Assembly: GCF_013280595.1 (NCBI RefSeq) | Contig: NZ_JAAATY010000041.1 | Span: forward strand, 1-64,000 | Direction: 5' to 3' | Length of the DNA stretch: 64,000 nt | Origin: Kibdelosporangium persicum | GTDB lineage: Bacteria > Actinomycetota > Actinomycetes > Mycobacteriales > Pseudonocardiaceae | Shown here: positions 55,676-64,000 of the stretch, piece after piece | Numbering within the stretch: the stretch's first letter is position 1 | Layout: every line of letters starts with the position of its first letter | Position numbers and translations under genes: made by a program | Notes under the pieces: generated by a model | Told to the model about the DNA's origin: nothing | Seen by the model: only the letters and a program-made list of their open reading frames with translations | Databases searched by the model: none

Positions 55676-56360
55676 CGGAATTCCCCGCGGTGAGCTTGTA
55701 CCCGATGCCGTAGACGGTGACCAGGTGGGCGGGCCGGCGGGTGTCTCGCTCGATCTTGCGGCGCAGGTTCTTCACGTGCGTGTCGATCGTGCGGTCGGTG
55801 ATGTAGCGGTCGAACCCGTGCAGCCGCTCCAGCAGCTGCTCACGGGTGAACACCCGGTCCACTTCGGACGCGAGGATCGCCAGCAGGCGGAACTCGCCCG
55901 GGGTGCAGTCCACCGGTTCGCCCCGCATCGTCACCTCGTGCCGGATCGGGTCCACCACGATGGGGCCTGCCCGCAGCGACGCTCTGGGCGGCTCGATCCT
56001 GGTGCGGCGCAGCAGGGTACGCACGCGGGCGACCAGTTCGCGCGGGCTGAACGGCTTGGTCATGTAGTCGTCCGCGCCCAGCCCGAGGCCCAGCAGCAGA
56101 TCGTCCTCTGTGGACCGGGCGGTGAGCATCAGCACGAGCACGTCCGACTCGGCGCGTAGCGTCCGGCAGACGTCCAGGCCGTTGATGCCCGGAAGCATCA
56201 GGTCGAGCACCACCAGCGCCGGTTGGCGCGCGCGTGCCACGTCCAGCGCCTGTCGGCCGTCATGCGCGACCACCACGCGGTGATGGTCCTGCTCCAGGTA
56301 GCGGCGCACGAGCTCGGCCTGGTTCTCGTCATCCTCCGCGACCAGGATCAAAGTGCTCAT
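55665..56360 (-). CDS. OmpR-family response regulator
   Basis: 231 aa. The receiver domain has Asp53 (VVLDLMLPG), the acidic pair (AEDDEN) and Lys102 (MTKPFSP). The C-terminus is a wHTH of OmpR type (DRTIDTHVKNLRRKIE). It is the cognate partner of the overlapping kinase. The ATG at 56360 is divergent from the efflux operon start by 68 nt, so it probably regulates that operon. Confidence 0.92.
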   Translation of the reverse strand: MSTLILVAEDDENQAELVRRYLEQDHHRVVVAHDGRQALDVARARQPALVVLDLMLPGINGLDVCRTLRAESDVLVLMLTARSTEDDLLLGLGLGADDYMTKPFSPRELVARVRTLLRRTRIEPPRASLRAGPIVVDPIRHEVTMRGEPVDCTPGEFRLLAILASEVDRVFTREQLLERLHGFDRYITDRTIDTHVKNLRRKIERDTRRPAHLVTVYGIGYKLTAGNSDAP

Positions 56361-56428
56361 CACGTCGATGATAGGCACGCCCTCAGGCCGCACACCTGAT
56401 CCACACAAGTTCCTCACAAGTCTGCTCG

Positions 56429-57499
56429 ATGATTGCCGCGTGCAACGCAACCGCCGCCGGAAACACGGTCATCGCAGCCGGGGTGCTCGTCGTGCTCGTC
56501 GCGACAGGCGCCACGGTGGTGCTGGTCCAAGGCCGGCCATCCGACCAAGCTCCGGTGACCCAGCCCGCGGTCCGCACCGTGACCGTGCAGCGTGCCGATC
56601 TGGCCAACACCGCGTCGTTGCCCGCGAACGTCGGCTTCGGCCCGCCCCGGCCGGTGAAGGGGACCGGGACCGGGACGGTCACCAAACTGCCCGCGGTGGG
56701 CCAGGTCGCCGAGCGCGGCAAGGAACTGTTCCGTGTGGACGATCAGCCGGTGGTCGTGTTCTTCGGCGCCACCCCGTTGTTCCGCAGGCTCGAGGCACCG
56801 GGCACCACGGGCTCCGACGTCGCGGTGGTGATCGACAACCTCGCCGCGCTCGGCCATCGGGCGGGTTCCCGGCCGAAGGACGCGACCAAGGCCGAGTACA
56901 CGCCCAGCGTGATCGAGGCGGTGAAGAGGTGGCAGCGCTCGCTCGGGCTTGAGCCGACCGGCGTGATCGACCCCGGCCGGGTGTTCGTGGCAGGCGGGCC
57001 GGTCCGCGTCTCCGCGGTGAAGGCGCAGCTGGGTGTTCCGGTCACGGAGGAGCTGTTCGAGGTGACGTCCACGGCTCGGCTGGTCACCGCTCAGGTGCTG
57101 AGCACGGACGCGGGACCGGCCAGGGCACAGATGCCCGTGGTGATCGTACGGCCGGACGCCAGGGAAGTCCCCGGCAAGATCACGTCGGTGACCCATCTGC
57201 CGCCGGCACAGGACGGTGCGGGCGCACCGAAGGTCGAGATCATAGCCGTTCCGGACCAGCCGGATGACGTCTCCGACCTGGACATAGCGCCGGCACAGAT
57301 CAGGATCACCACGGAAAGCCGTGCGGGCGTGCTGACCGTGCCGCTCGAAGCGCTGGTCGCGCTCCAGGAAGGCGGATACGCCGTGCAACTGCCGAACGGC
57401 GAGCTCAAGGCTGTCCAAACAGGACTGTACTCGCAGAACAAGGTGGAGATCTCGGGCGCGGACATCGTCGACGGCATGCAGGTGGTGGCCGCGCAATGA
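56429..57499 (+). CDS. MacA/HlyD-like membrane fusion protein with peptidoglycan-binding domain
   Basis: 356 aa. A membrane anchor (about 12-34) leads into an extracytoplasmic region with biotinyl/lipoyl-like strands ([41 protein letters not shown]). Then comes a PG_binding_1 motif ([22 protein letters not shown], about 153-180) and a barrel. It likely couples the ABC transporter to the cell wall. The N-terminus is odd: the ATG lacks a ribosome site, and a different frame starting at GTG 56440 begins VQRNRRRK, the more usual anchor start. It overlaps the ATPase gene by ATGA. Confidence 0.8.
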   Translation: MIAACNATAAGNTVIAAGVLVVLVATGATVVLVQGRPSDQAPVTQPAVRTVTVQRADLANTASLPANVGFGPPRPVKGTGTGTVTKLPAVGQVAERGKELFRVDDQPVVVFFGATPLFRRLEAPGTTGSDVAVVIDNLAALGHRAGSRPKDATKAEYTPSVIEAVKRWQRSLGLEPTGVIDPGRVFVAGGPVRVSAVKAQLGVPVTEELFEVTSTARLVTAQVLSTDAGPARAQMPVVIVRPDAREVPGKITSVTHLPPAQDGAGAPKVEIIAVPDQPDDVSDLDIAPAQIRITTESRAGVLTVPLEALVALQEGGYAVQLPNGELKAVQTGLYSQNKVEISGADIVDGMQVVAAQ

Positions 57500-58176
57500 C
57501 GGCCGTACTCGCGTTGCGCTCGGCCAGCAAGCACTATCCCGGTGGCGTCACGGCGCTCGACTCGGTGTCCCTGCGGATATCCGCGGGTGAACTGCTCGCG
57601 ATCGTCGGTCCTTCCGGCTCGGGCAAGTCGACGCTGCTGCACCTGATCGGCACACTGGACCTGCCGTCGTCGGGTGTCGTGGAGTTCGACGGCCACGACG
57701 TCTCCCAGCTGACCGACCGGCAGTTGTCGGCGTTGCGCGGCACCAGGCTCGGCTTCGTGTTCCAGCAGTTCCACCTGTCCGAAGGGCTCACGGCGGTGGA
57801 GAACGTGGCCACCGGCCTGATCTACGCCGGGGTGCGCCGCAAGGCCCGGCACGCGCTCGCGGTCGAGGCGTTGCGGCGCGTCGGCCTCGGCCATCGAGCC
57901 GGTCACCTGCCGCACCAGCTGTCCGGCGGCGAACGGCAACGCGTGGCCATCGCGCGCGCCGTGGTGAACGACCCGGCGCTGGTGCTCGCCGACGAACCCA
58001 CCGGCGCGCTCGACACCGCCAACGGCCGCGCGGTGCTGAACCTGCTGACGGCGCTCAACCGCCAGGGCACCACGATCGCGGTGATCACGCACGACCGTGA
58101 GATCGCCGCGTCGCTGCCGCGTCGCGTCGAGCTGCGCGACGGCCGGATCGTCAGCGACACCGGGAGCGCCACGTGA
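57496..58176 (+). CDS. MacB/LolD-type ABC transporter ATPase
   Basis: 226 aa. Walker [10 protein letters not shown] lies at 38-46, the signature [14 protein letters not shown] near 141, and Walker [13 protein letters not shown] near 162. The Q-loop segment [18 protein letters not shown] is also present. It couples ATP hydrolysis to the next gene's permease. The stop overlaps the permease GTG. Confidence 0.93.
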   Translation: MTAVLALRSASKHYPGGVTALDSVSLRISAGELLAIVGPSGSGKSTLLHLIGTLDLPSSGVVEFDGHDVSQLTDRQLSALRGTRLGFVFQQFHLSEGLTAVENVATGLIYAGVRRKARHALAVEALRRVGLGHRAGHLPHQLSGGERQRVAIARAVVNDPALVLADEPTGALDTANGRAVLNLLTALNRQGTTIAVITHDREIAASLPRRVELRDGRIVSDTGSAT

Positions 58177-59372
58177 CGTTGCCGAAACCGTCCCGCCTGG
58201 CCTGGACCGACCTGATCCGCCTCGGTGCGCTCGGCCTCACCACTCGCCGGCTCCGCGCGGCGCTGTCGGCCCTGGGCATCGCGCTCGGCATCGCGACCAT
58301 GGTCGTGGTCACCGGTATCCCCGCGTCGAGCCAGCAGGCGCTGATGGACGAACTGACCGCGCTGGGCACCAACATGCTGCGGGCGCAGCCCACGCCACGC
58401 GAGGAGAACCCGGTGCGGCTGCCCGAGGCCGCCGCGGCGATGGCGGCCCGGATCGGCCCGGTCACCGCGTCCGCGGCGGTCGCGAACACCCACGTCCGCG
58501 TGCGCCGGTCAGACCGGCTCGACCCCGGCCACAGCGCCGACATCACCGTCCTCGCGAGCAGCCTCGGGCTGCTGGGAACCGTCAACGGACACGTGCGAAG
58601 CGGACAGTTCCTCAGTCCGGCGACCGAACGGTTCCCCGCGGTCGTGCTGGGCCACGCCGCCGCCGGCCGGCTCGGCGTCGGCGAGGTGTCGGCGGGCAGG
58701 AAGCCCGCGGTGTTCGTGGGGGAGCACTGGTTCACCGTGATCGGTGTGCTCGGGCCCATGCCGCTGGCTCCCGACCTCGAACGGTCGGTGTTCGTCGGCT
58801 GGGAGGCGGCGCGGGCGAAGCTCGGCTTCGACGGCCATCCGACCGTCGTCTACGTCAAGGCGCACGAGGACGCCATCGAGAACGTCCGCGAAGTGCTGCC
58901 GGCGACTTTGCACCCGGAGATCCCCGGCCTGGTGCAGGTCAGCCGCCCGTCGGACGCGCTCGCCGCCAAACGTGCCACGCAGAACTCGTACACGGCGTTG
59001 TTCCTGGGCCTGGCCGCCGTGGCGCTCCTGGTCGGTGGCGTGGGTGTGGCGAACACGATGGTGATCTCGGTCCTGGAGCGACGCCGCGAGATCGGCCTGC
59101 GCCGCGCGCTTGGTGCGACCCGCGGACACATCCGCGGCCAGTTCCTCACCGAGGCCGTCCTGCTGTCGGGCATCGGCGGACTGACCGGCACACTCCTCGG
59201 CGTGCTGGGTGTCGTCGGCTACGCCCTGCTGCACGAGTGGCCCCTGGTCATCCCTCCGGCCGTGCTGACCGGCGGCGTCGCCGCCGCCGTGTTCGTCGGC
59301 ATGGCCGCCGGTCTCTACCCCTCGATCCGCGCCTCCCGGCTCACGCCGACACAGGCGCTTGCCACACCGTGA
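58173..59372 (+). CDS. MacB-type ABC transporter permease
   Basis: 399 aa. It has the MacB_PCD/FtsX layout: one N-terminal helix ([20 protein letters not shown]), a large extracytoplasmic domain (about 60-270) and three C-terminal helices ([20 protein letters not shown] and following). The MacAB system exports antibiotics, peptides or envelope components, often against cell-wall stress. It is in an operon with the fusion protein and ATPase, under the divergent two-component pair. Confidence 0.92.
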   Translation: MTLPKPSRLAWTDLIRLGALGLTTRRLRAALSALGIALGIATMVVVTGIPASSQQALMDELTALGTNMLRAQPTPREENPVRLPEAAAAMAARIGPVTASAAVANTHVRVRRSDRLDPGHSADITVLASSLGLLGTVNGHVRSGQFLSPATERFPAVVLGHAAAGRLGVGEVSAGRKPAVFVGEHWFTVIGVLGPMPLAPDLERSVFVGWEAARAKLGFDGHPTVVYVKAHEDAIENVREVLPATLHPEIPGLVQVSRPSDALAAKRATQNSYTALFLGLAAVALLVGGVGVANTMVISVLERRREIGLRRALGATRGHIRGQFLTEAVLLSGIGGLTGTLLGVLGVVGYALLHEWPLVIPPAVLTGGVAAAVFVGMAAGLYPSIRASRLTPTQALATP

Positions 59373-59386
59373 AAAGGAGACGACCG

Positions 59387-59911
59387 ATGAAGAAGCTGAT
59401 GCTGGCGTGTGCGGCGCTGGTGCTGGCCGCGTGCTCCGCACAGCCCCAGGCCAGCCGCCCGGAGGTGGCGTCCCTGACCACGCCCGGCGTCGGCCCGGCG
59501 TCGGCCTCGGCCACGTCCCAGGAACAACGGCCGCGGGAGCGCCTGGACATGACGCCGGAGGACCACGCCGCGCTGATAGCGCCGTGGCTCCAGTGTCTCG
59601 CCGAGCACGGCGTGGACAAGAAGGCCCCCACACAGCCCAAGGAACTCGTCGACAAGGCGAACGCGGCGTGTGCGTCGAAGATGCCGTTGCCCCCGTGGGA
59701 GAAGGACGCCAGTAACCCGGAGGCTCTCGACTTCGCCAACCGAGTCGTGCAATGCCTGCGCCAGAAGGGCGTCCGCTACGTCGAGGTGTCCAGGGAGCCC
59801 GGCTCGGAGCAGGTCGGCGTTTCGTACGGTGGTCCCAACAACGACCAGGAGTCGATCACGCTGGGCCTGCGGTACACACAGGAGTGCGAGATCGAGGCGT
59901 CGAAGCGGTGA
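59387..59911 (+). CDS. predicted lipoprotein at the end of the efflux operon
   Basis: 174 aa. A lipoprotein signal peptide has lipobox LAAC (Cys16). The mature part has a disordered Ser/Ala-rich start and then a small domain with four Cys residues (WLQCLAEHGV, NAACASKM, VQCLRQKGVR, TQECEIEA), which could form two disulfides. It follows the permease by 14 nt with AAGGAGA at the right distance. It may be a sensor or substrate-binding helper of the transporter. Confidence 0.78.
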   Translation: MKKLMLACAALVLAACSAQPQASRPEVASLTTPGVGPASASATSQEQRPRERLDMTPEDHAALIAPWLQCLAEHGVDKKAPTQPKELVDKANAACASKMPLPPWEKDASNPEALDFANRVVQCLRQKGVRYVEVSREPGSEQVGVSYGGPNNDQESITLGLRYTQECEIEASKR

Positions 59912-59948
59912 GTACATTCATGATCCTCGACGAGCGAGGGGAATCCGA

Positions 59949-60488
59949 ATGACAACCGCCTACACCCTGCCTCCCGAAGACGTGCTCCGTGCCCGCGAAA
60001 AGCTGGTCCTGGACCACTTCCACGACGAAGTGCGCCAGGCTTGGGACGACGTCCTCTCGACGTTCCCGCACCCGCACTACGAGCTGATCGCGTCGATGAC
60101 CGTCCACGACGGCGATCACGAGGTACGCGACTACTACCACGCCACCCGTACCGCCTTCCCCGACCAGGACCACGAGATCATCGCCCTGCGCCACAGCGCG
60201 GACGCGGTGATCGTCGAGTTCTGGCTGACCGGCACGCACCTCGGGCCACTCGGCCGGATTCCGGCGACCGGAAGCCGCCACCGCACCCGCATGACGGCGT
60301 ACTTCATCTTCGACGAGCACGAGAACCTCGTCACCGAACGCGTCTACTTCGACCAGCTGACCATCCTGAAGCAACTGCTCGGCGGACTGGACCGGAAGAA
60401 CCCGAAAGACCTGGTCACGTTGGTGCGCGCGGTGCTCGGCGCGCTTGGCGAGGCGGGCGGCGAACCCGACCCCCGGCTTCTCAAGTGA
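59949..60488 (+). CDS. SnoaL-like (NTF2-fold) protein
   Basis: 179 aa. The central region (HYELIASMTVHDGDHEVRDY and RMTAYFIFDEHENLVTERVY) fits the SnoaL-like NTF2 fold, which serves polyketide cyclases, isomerases and unrelated scaffold proteins. The substrate is unknown. The ATG follows GAGGGGAA. It may be in the same transcript as the lipoprotein. Confidence 0.75.
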   Translation: MTTAYTLPPEDVLRAREKLVLDHFHDEVRQAWDDVLSTFPHPHYELIASMTVHDGDHEVRDYYHATRTAFPDQDHEIIALRHSADAVIVEFWLTGTHLGPLGRIPATGSRHRTRMTAYFIFDEHENLVTERVYFDQLTILKQLLGGLDRKNPKDLVTLVRAVLGALGEAGGEPDPRLLK

Positions 60489-60505
60489 GACCGTGCCCCG
60501 GCCAG

Positions 60506-60631
60506 TCAGTGGCGTGGTCCGCGTGGCGGCCGGGGCGGCAACATGGCCGCGCAGGTGATCACCAGGGCCGCGAGGATGAGCACGGTGGTGGCGATGTCGA
60601 TCAGGGTGGTGATGACCCGTTCGGTGAGCAT
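60506..60631 (-). CDS. 41-residue single-pass membrane peptide coupled to terC
   Basis: The peptide has an N-terminal helix (MLTERVITTLIDIATTVLIL) that spans the membrane and a basic Pro/Arg tail (PPRPPRGPRH). Its ATG lies 3 nt after the TerC-family gene stop, and AGGA inside the end of that gene serves as ribosome site. The arrangement favours co-translation with the transporter gene. It could be a small regulatory subunit of that membrane protein. Confidence 0.5.
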   Translation of the reverse strand: MLTERVITTLIDIATTVLILAALVITCAAMLPPRPPRGPRH

Positions 60632-60634
60632 GGT

Positions 60635-61648
60635 TCAGTCCTGTGGTGCGGTGGCCTTCTGGGTGGGCCGGCCGGTGCGTCGCGCGGCGCGGCGCTGAGC
60701 GCGCAGGCTGGTCAGGATGACGGTGGCCAGGACGACGACGATCACGGCCAGCGAGATCGGGGTCGGGATCTGCGGCAGGCCCGGCCAGATCCCATGGGCC
60801 CAGTGCAACACCAGTTTCACGCCGATGAAGGCGAGGATGACGGCGAGGCCGTGGTTGAGGTGGACGAGCTTGGCCAGCGCGGAGTGCAGCACGAAGTAGA
60901 GGGCACGAAGGCCGAGCAAGGCGAAGGCGTTGGTGGCGAACACGAGGTACGGGTCCTCGGTGATGCCGTAGACCGCGGGCACCGAGTCGACGGCGAACAC
61001 CACGTCGGTCGCGAAGATGGCCACTGCCACGACCGCGAGCGGGGTGAGGGCGCGTCGCCCGCGCTCCCGGACGGTCAGGCGGGCGCCGTGGTAGTGGTCG
61101 GTGACCGGCATCAGCTTGCGCAACAGCCGCACCGAGCGCATCCGTGAGATGTCCCGCTGGATGCCCGCGCCGGTCAGCGCCGCACGCAGAATCTTGACCG
61201 CGGAGCCGAACAGGATCACGCCGAAGACGAGGAACGCCCACGTTCCCGCCGCCAGCAGGGCGGCACCGGCCGCGATGAAGATGCCCCTGAGGACCAGCGC
61301 GCCGACGATGCCGTAGAGCAGCACCCGTTGCTGGACGGCGGGTGGGACCGCGAAGGCGGCGAGCAGCAGCATGAACACGAACAGGTTGTCGACCGACAGG
61401 GATTTCTCCACCACAAAACCTGTCAGGAACTCAAGCGCCTGGTCGCCGCCGACGCCGAGCCACAGCCAGCCCCCGAACACCACCGGCAGCGTGAGGTAGA
61501 AGACCGACCAGCCCACGGCTTCCCGTATCGACACCTCATGCGGGCGACGGGTGACCGCGAAATCGGCCACCAGCAGTCCCAGCAGGACCGCGACACTGAT
61601 CAGCCACAACCCCGTCGATCCGACGGATTCGGCGGCTGAGCCGGTCAT
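60635..61648 (-). CDS. TerC/Alx-family membrane protein (likely manganese exporter)
   Basis: 337 aa, about nine membrane helices. It has the TerC family acidic motifs in membrane helices (GFVVEKSLSVDNLFVFMLLL; ATDVVFAVDSVPAVYGITED), which are thought to bind metal. It belongs to the Alx/TerC group, linked to manganese efflux and to metal loading of secreted proteins. ATG 61648 has a strong GGAGG upstream. A yybP-ykoY-type riboswitch sits in the leader, which supports manganese control. A small membrane peptide follows. Confidence 0.9.
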   Translation of the reverse strand: MTGSAAESVGSTGLWLISVAVLLGLLVADFAVTRRPHEVSIREAVGWSVFYLTLPVVFGGWLWLGVGGDQALEFLTGFVVEKSLSVDNLFVFMLLLAAFAVPPAVQQRVLLYGIVGALVLRGIFIAAGAALLAAGTWAFLVFGVILFGSAVKILRAALTGAGIQRDISRMRSVRLLRKLMPVTDHYHGARLTVRERGRRALTPLAVVAVAIFATDVVFAVDSVPAVYGITEDPYLVFATNAFALLGLRALYFVLHSALAKLVHLNHGLAVILAFIGVKLVLHWAHGIWPGLPQIPTPISLAVIVVVLATVILTSLRAQRRAARRTGRPTQKATAPQD

Positions 61649-61671
61649 CAGGACCTCCTCGAACATCGATG

Positions 61672-61770
61672 TCCGAGGTCTCCTTCACCCGCCGGGGGCG
61701 GTCTCCCGGGGACATCAAGCGGGATGTCCGTCCTGACCGGGCAGACCTTTGGGAAGTACTCCCCTCGCGC
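61672..61770 (-). ncRNA. yybP-ykoY (manganese) riboswitch
   Basis: On the minus strand the leader reads GAGGGGAGTACTTCCC at its 5' side and CCCCGGCGGGTGAAGGAGAC at its 3' side. These match the two conserved blocks of the yybP-ykoY family (GGGGAGTA and GGCGGGTGA-GGAGACC). The P1 stem is closed by CGAGG (61763-61767) with CCTCG (61674-61678). It ends 16 nt before the ribosome site of the TerC gene, consistent with translational control by Mn2+. Variable loops were not checked. Confidence 0.8.
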
Positions 61771-61888
61771 GGCCAGTATCGGCCCGCACAGCCGGAATGT
61801 AAAGCGTCTGCCAGTGCCGATCTGTCCGGCTGGGACTGTCCACCATGGAAAGAACGAACGGTCACTCTTGCCGCGGAACGGTCGTTTC

Positions 61889-61903
61889 TGTCCACTGTGG
61901 ACA
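61889..61903. repeat. 15-bp palindrome in the divergent intergenic region
   Basis: TGTCCACTGTGGACA is a 6-bp dyad with a 3-nt centre. It lies 117-131 bp before the sulfatase start, on the far side of the riboswitch. It may be an operator or part of a hairpin. A related CTGTCCAC word lies upstream at about 61845. No regulator can be named. Confidence 0.35.
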
Positions 61904-62019
61904 AGATTGGTGCGGGCTGGGTGTTGGCTGGGATTTGCCTGGGAACGCGAGGAATCCGCGTTTCTCCGTGATACCTGTCGAGAAAGGGGATCAGCGAAAA
62001 CCGGAAAGGGGTTGACGAC

Positions 62020-63375
62020 ATGGCGGGGGAGATCAGCAGAAGAGGGGTTATCTCGGCGGCCGTCGGGGCGGCTGTGGTACCGGCGGTGAGCAGGGGTTCC
62101 GCCGAGGCGAGCGAACCGGCGCAACGGCCGAACGTGCTGGTCATACTGGCCGACGATCTTGGTTGGGGAGACTTGAGCTGTTACGGTTCGCCTCTCATCC
62201 GTACGCCGCACTTGGACCAGCTCGCGGCCGACGGGATTCGGTTCACCAACGGTTACTCGGCCGCGGCGGTGTGCTCACCGACCCGGTTCGCGTTGTACAC
62301 AGGCCGCTATCCGGGACGGCTGCCCGGTGGTCTGCAGGAACCGATCGGCGGACCGAACGAGCAGCACGGCATTCCGCCGGAGCATCCGGCCCTCGGCTCG
62401 TTGCTCAAGCAGGCCGGGTACACCACCGCGATGTTCGGCAAATGGCACTGCGGTTATCTGCCGTGGTTCAGTCCGACGAAGTCGGGCTGGGACACGTTCT
62501 TCGGCAACTTCGGCGGTGCGCTGGACTACTACTCGAAGATGAGCGGCAACGGGCGTGACCTCTACGAGGGCGAGGTCCCGGTGGAGTCGCTGGACTACTA
62601 CACCGACACGATCGCCGACCGGGCGGCCGAGTTCGTCCGCGCCAGGCACGACCGTCCGTGGCTGCTCAATCTCAACTTCACCGCACCGCACTGGCCGTGG
62701 GAGGCGCCCGGTGACCTGGAGGTCAGCAAGGAGCTCACCGCCCGGCTGGCGGCCGGCGACCGGCAGGCGTTGGTGCACAACGACGGCGGCACGCTGGAGA
62801 CGTACCGCAAGATGGTCGAGGCAATGGACGCCGGTATCGGCCGCGTGCTCTCCGCGCTGCGGGACAGCGGCAAGGAGCGCGACACGTTCGTCCTGTTCTC
62901 CAGCGACAACGGCGGCGAGCGGTGGTCCTACGAGTGGCCGTTGAGCGGCAACAAGGGAAGCTTGTTCGAGGGCGGCATCCGGGTGCCCACCATCGTGCGG
63001 TGGCCGGCCCACGTCCTGCCGGATCAGGAAAGTGACGTTCCGGTGATCACCCAGGACTGGACCGCCACGATTCTCCGGATCGCCGGGACGCAGCCCGTGC
63101 CGACTCATCCCTTGGACGGCCGGGATCTCGTGTCCTATCTCGTCGACACGGTTGTGCCCGGCGAGAGCGATCTGTTCTGGCGCACGAGATCCGCACGTGC
63201 GTTGCGCCGGGGACGCTGGAAGTTCCTCCGTCAGGGCACGAATCCCGACGCTTTGTACGACCTGATCACCGATCCGCGCGAGCGCGCGAACCTGGCGCAG
63301 CGTTACCCCAGGATCGTGAGCGACCTCAGCGCGTCCTGGGAGGAGATCAACCAGGAACTGTTGCCGTACCCGTGA
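62020..63375 (+). CDS. sulfatase (arylsulfatase family) with Tat-like signal
   Basis: 451 aa. The twin-arginine N-terminus (ISRRGVISAAVGAAVVPAVS) suggests export. The active-site motif CSPTR (Cys85) is the formylglycine consensus C-x-P-x-R, and DD at 45-46 supplies metal ligands. LLNLNFTAPHWPWEAP, SSDNGGERWSYEWPLSG and the late His/Lys region fit the family. The substrate (sulfate ester or phosphonate) is unknown. It depends on a formylglycine-generating enzyme that is not in the window. The ATG has AAAGGGG upstream. Confidence 0.88.
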   Translation: MAGEISRRGVISAAVGAAVVPAVSRGSAEASEPAQRPNVLVILADDLGWGDLSCYGSPLIRTPHLDQLAADGIRFTNGYSAAAVCSPTRFALYTGRYPGRLPGGLQEPIGGPNEQHGIPPEHPALGSLLKQAGYTTAMFGKWHCGYLPWFSPTKSGWDTFFGNFGGALDYYSKMSGNGRDLYEGEVPVESLDYYTDTIADRAAEFVRARHDRPWLLNLNFTAPHWPWEAPGDLEVSKELTARLAAGDRQALVHNDGGTLETYRKMVEAMDAGIGRVLSALRDSGKERDTFVLFSSDNGGERWSYEWPLSGNKGSLFEGGIRVPTIVRWPAHVLPDQESDVPVITQDWTATILRIAGTQPVPTHPLDGRDLVSYLVDTVVPGESDLFWRTRSARALRRGRWKFLRQGTNPDALYDLITDPRERANLAQRYPRIVSDLSASWEEINQELLPYP

Positions 63376-63413
63376 TTCCACGGCCTGGTTCGCCCTGATA
63401 TCACCCGTTGAAC

Positions 63414-63441
63414 CGCCCCGGGTGTCGATCCGCCCGGGGCG
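63414..63441 (+). terminator. hairpin terminator after the sulfatase
   Basis: CGCCCCGGG (63414-63422) pairs with CCCGGGGCG (63433-63441) over 9 bp around a 10-nt loop. It lies 38 nt after the sulfatase stop and before the convergent LysR gene end, so it may serve both. No T-run. Confidence 0.65.
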
Positions 63442-63499
63442 CCGTACCGGTCACCGGCACAAGCTCACCGCACGGGCGATTGGATCAGTGGCGGGCGGG

Positions 63500-64000
63500 T
63501 TATTCGGCGAGGTCGGCCGCTTGTTGGCGGAGGGCGCGGACGACGGCGTCCGTGGACGCCGTGGTCTGGCCGGGCAGGCGAACCAGGCTGACACGGCGTC
63601 GTTCGTCAGGGACGTCATCGATGGTGACGAGGCGGACCCGGGGCGGGATCACGGACAGCAGTGTCGAGGGCACGGTGGTGATTCCGGCTCCGGCCGCGAC
63701 CAGGTGCAGTTTGGTCATCCAGTCGCGGGTGGTGTGGTGGACGCGAGGCCGTCCGGGCAGACCCGGCCAGACGCCCAGCAGGGGCTCGTCGATCCCGGTC
63801 GGACTGGCGATCCACGTCTCGTCGGCGACGAACTCGGCGGTGACGCTGGTGCGGCCGGCGAACCGGCCGTCGGCCGGTACCGCCAGGACCAAGCGGTCGT
63901 CCAGCAACGGCTCCACACGCAGGGGTGGATCGTCGGTGTCCGGTGAACGGTGCGGTGGCCGGGAGGACAGCAGGGCGACGTCGAGCGTGCCGGTCCGCAG
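63500..64000 (-). CDS. LysR-family transcriptional regulator, C-terminal part (runs off the window)
   Basis: The visible 166 codons are the substrate-binding domain of a LysR regulator: LRTGTLDVALLSSRPPHRSP, DRLVLAVPADGRFAG, VAAGAGITTVPSTLLSVIPP. The HTH and the start lie beyond the right edge. The frame stays open to 64000. It converges on the sulfatase gene. Confidence 0.85.
   Translation of the reverse strand: MRTGTLDVALLSSRPPHRSPDTDDPPLRVEPLLDDRLVLAVPADGRFAGRTSVTAEFVADETWIASPTGIDEPLLGVWPGLPGRPRVHHTTRDWMTKLHLVAAGAGITTVPSTLLSVIPPRVRLVTIDDVPDERRRVSLVRLPGQTTASTDAVVRALRQQAADLAE

Overview
The window is GC-rich, densely coding DNA from a filamentous-type actinomycete. Supporting traits are a SARP/AfsR regulator, several NB-ARC (STAND) proteins, many GTG starts, ATGA stop-start overlaps, type VII-secretion-like proteins, and hemerythrin and SnoaL-like proteins. 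A member of Pseudonocardiales is my best guess; this is inference from gene content, not a database match. I see no tRNA, rRNA, CRISPR array or insertion sequence.

Layout. 1-5.7 kb: a 32-bp tandem repeat at the left edge, an AfsR-type SARP-NB-ARC-TPR regulator and a second NB-ARC-TPR protein. 5.7-13.2 kb: secreted GH64 beta-1,3-glucanase behind a LacI-type palindrome, a MerR regulator with a membrane PH-like protein, an alpha/beta hydrolase, an amidase and an ArsR-like regulator. 13.4-19.4 kb: a PRC-barrel/DUF2382 stress protein, a 119-bp inverted-repeat element and a five-gene peptide ABC importer operon. 19.4-26.1 kb: hemerythrin, glycosyltransferase, IMP dehydrogenase and a large RecB-like nuclease/helicase. 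26.2-29.8 kb: a five-gene operon with type VII-secretion-like features. 30-34.9 kb: OsmC-hydrolase fusion, FAD/NAD(P) protein, LuxR regulator and an alpha/beta hydrolase.

35.1-53.4 kb is a conflict (defence/self-recognition) island and the most interesting part. (i) Two convergent operons, separated by a 17-bp perfect hairpin, encode three proteins that share a short Gly-Gly-x-Val-Tyr/Phe-Ala-x-Gln motif. It resembles the amyloid signalling motifs known from bacterial NLR systems. The proteins are a membrane protein, a small helical adaptor and a SEFIR/TIR protein co-transcribed with a Crp-type regulator. (ii) Next come a TIR-NB-ARC-TPR protein, a protein of unknown family, and an XRE-NB-ARC-TPR regulator preceded by a 17-codon micropeptide ORF with its own terminator. 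(iii) Then follow a SEFIR protein fused to an NPCBM-like domain and, divergent from it, a five-gene operon: TIR, KGGVGR-type ATPase with a C-terminal TIR-like domain, winged-helix protein, AAA-HerA double ATPase and a second winged-helix-like protein. The TIR proteins suggest NAD-consuming effectors controlled by STAND and HerA NTPases. A frameshifted monooxygenase remnant marks the right edge of the island.

54-64 kb: a sensor kinase/response regulator pair divergent from a MacAB-like efflux operon with a lipoprotein, a SnoaL-like protein, a TerC-family membrane protein behind a yybP-ykoY (manganese) riboswitch and followed by a 41-aa membrane peptide, a sulfatase, and a LysR regulator cut by the right edge.
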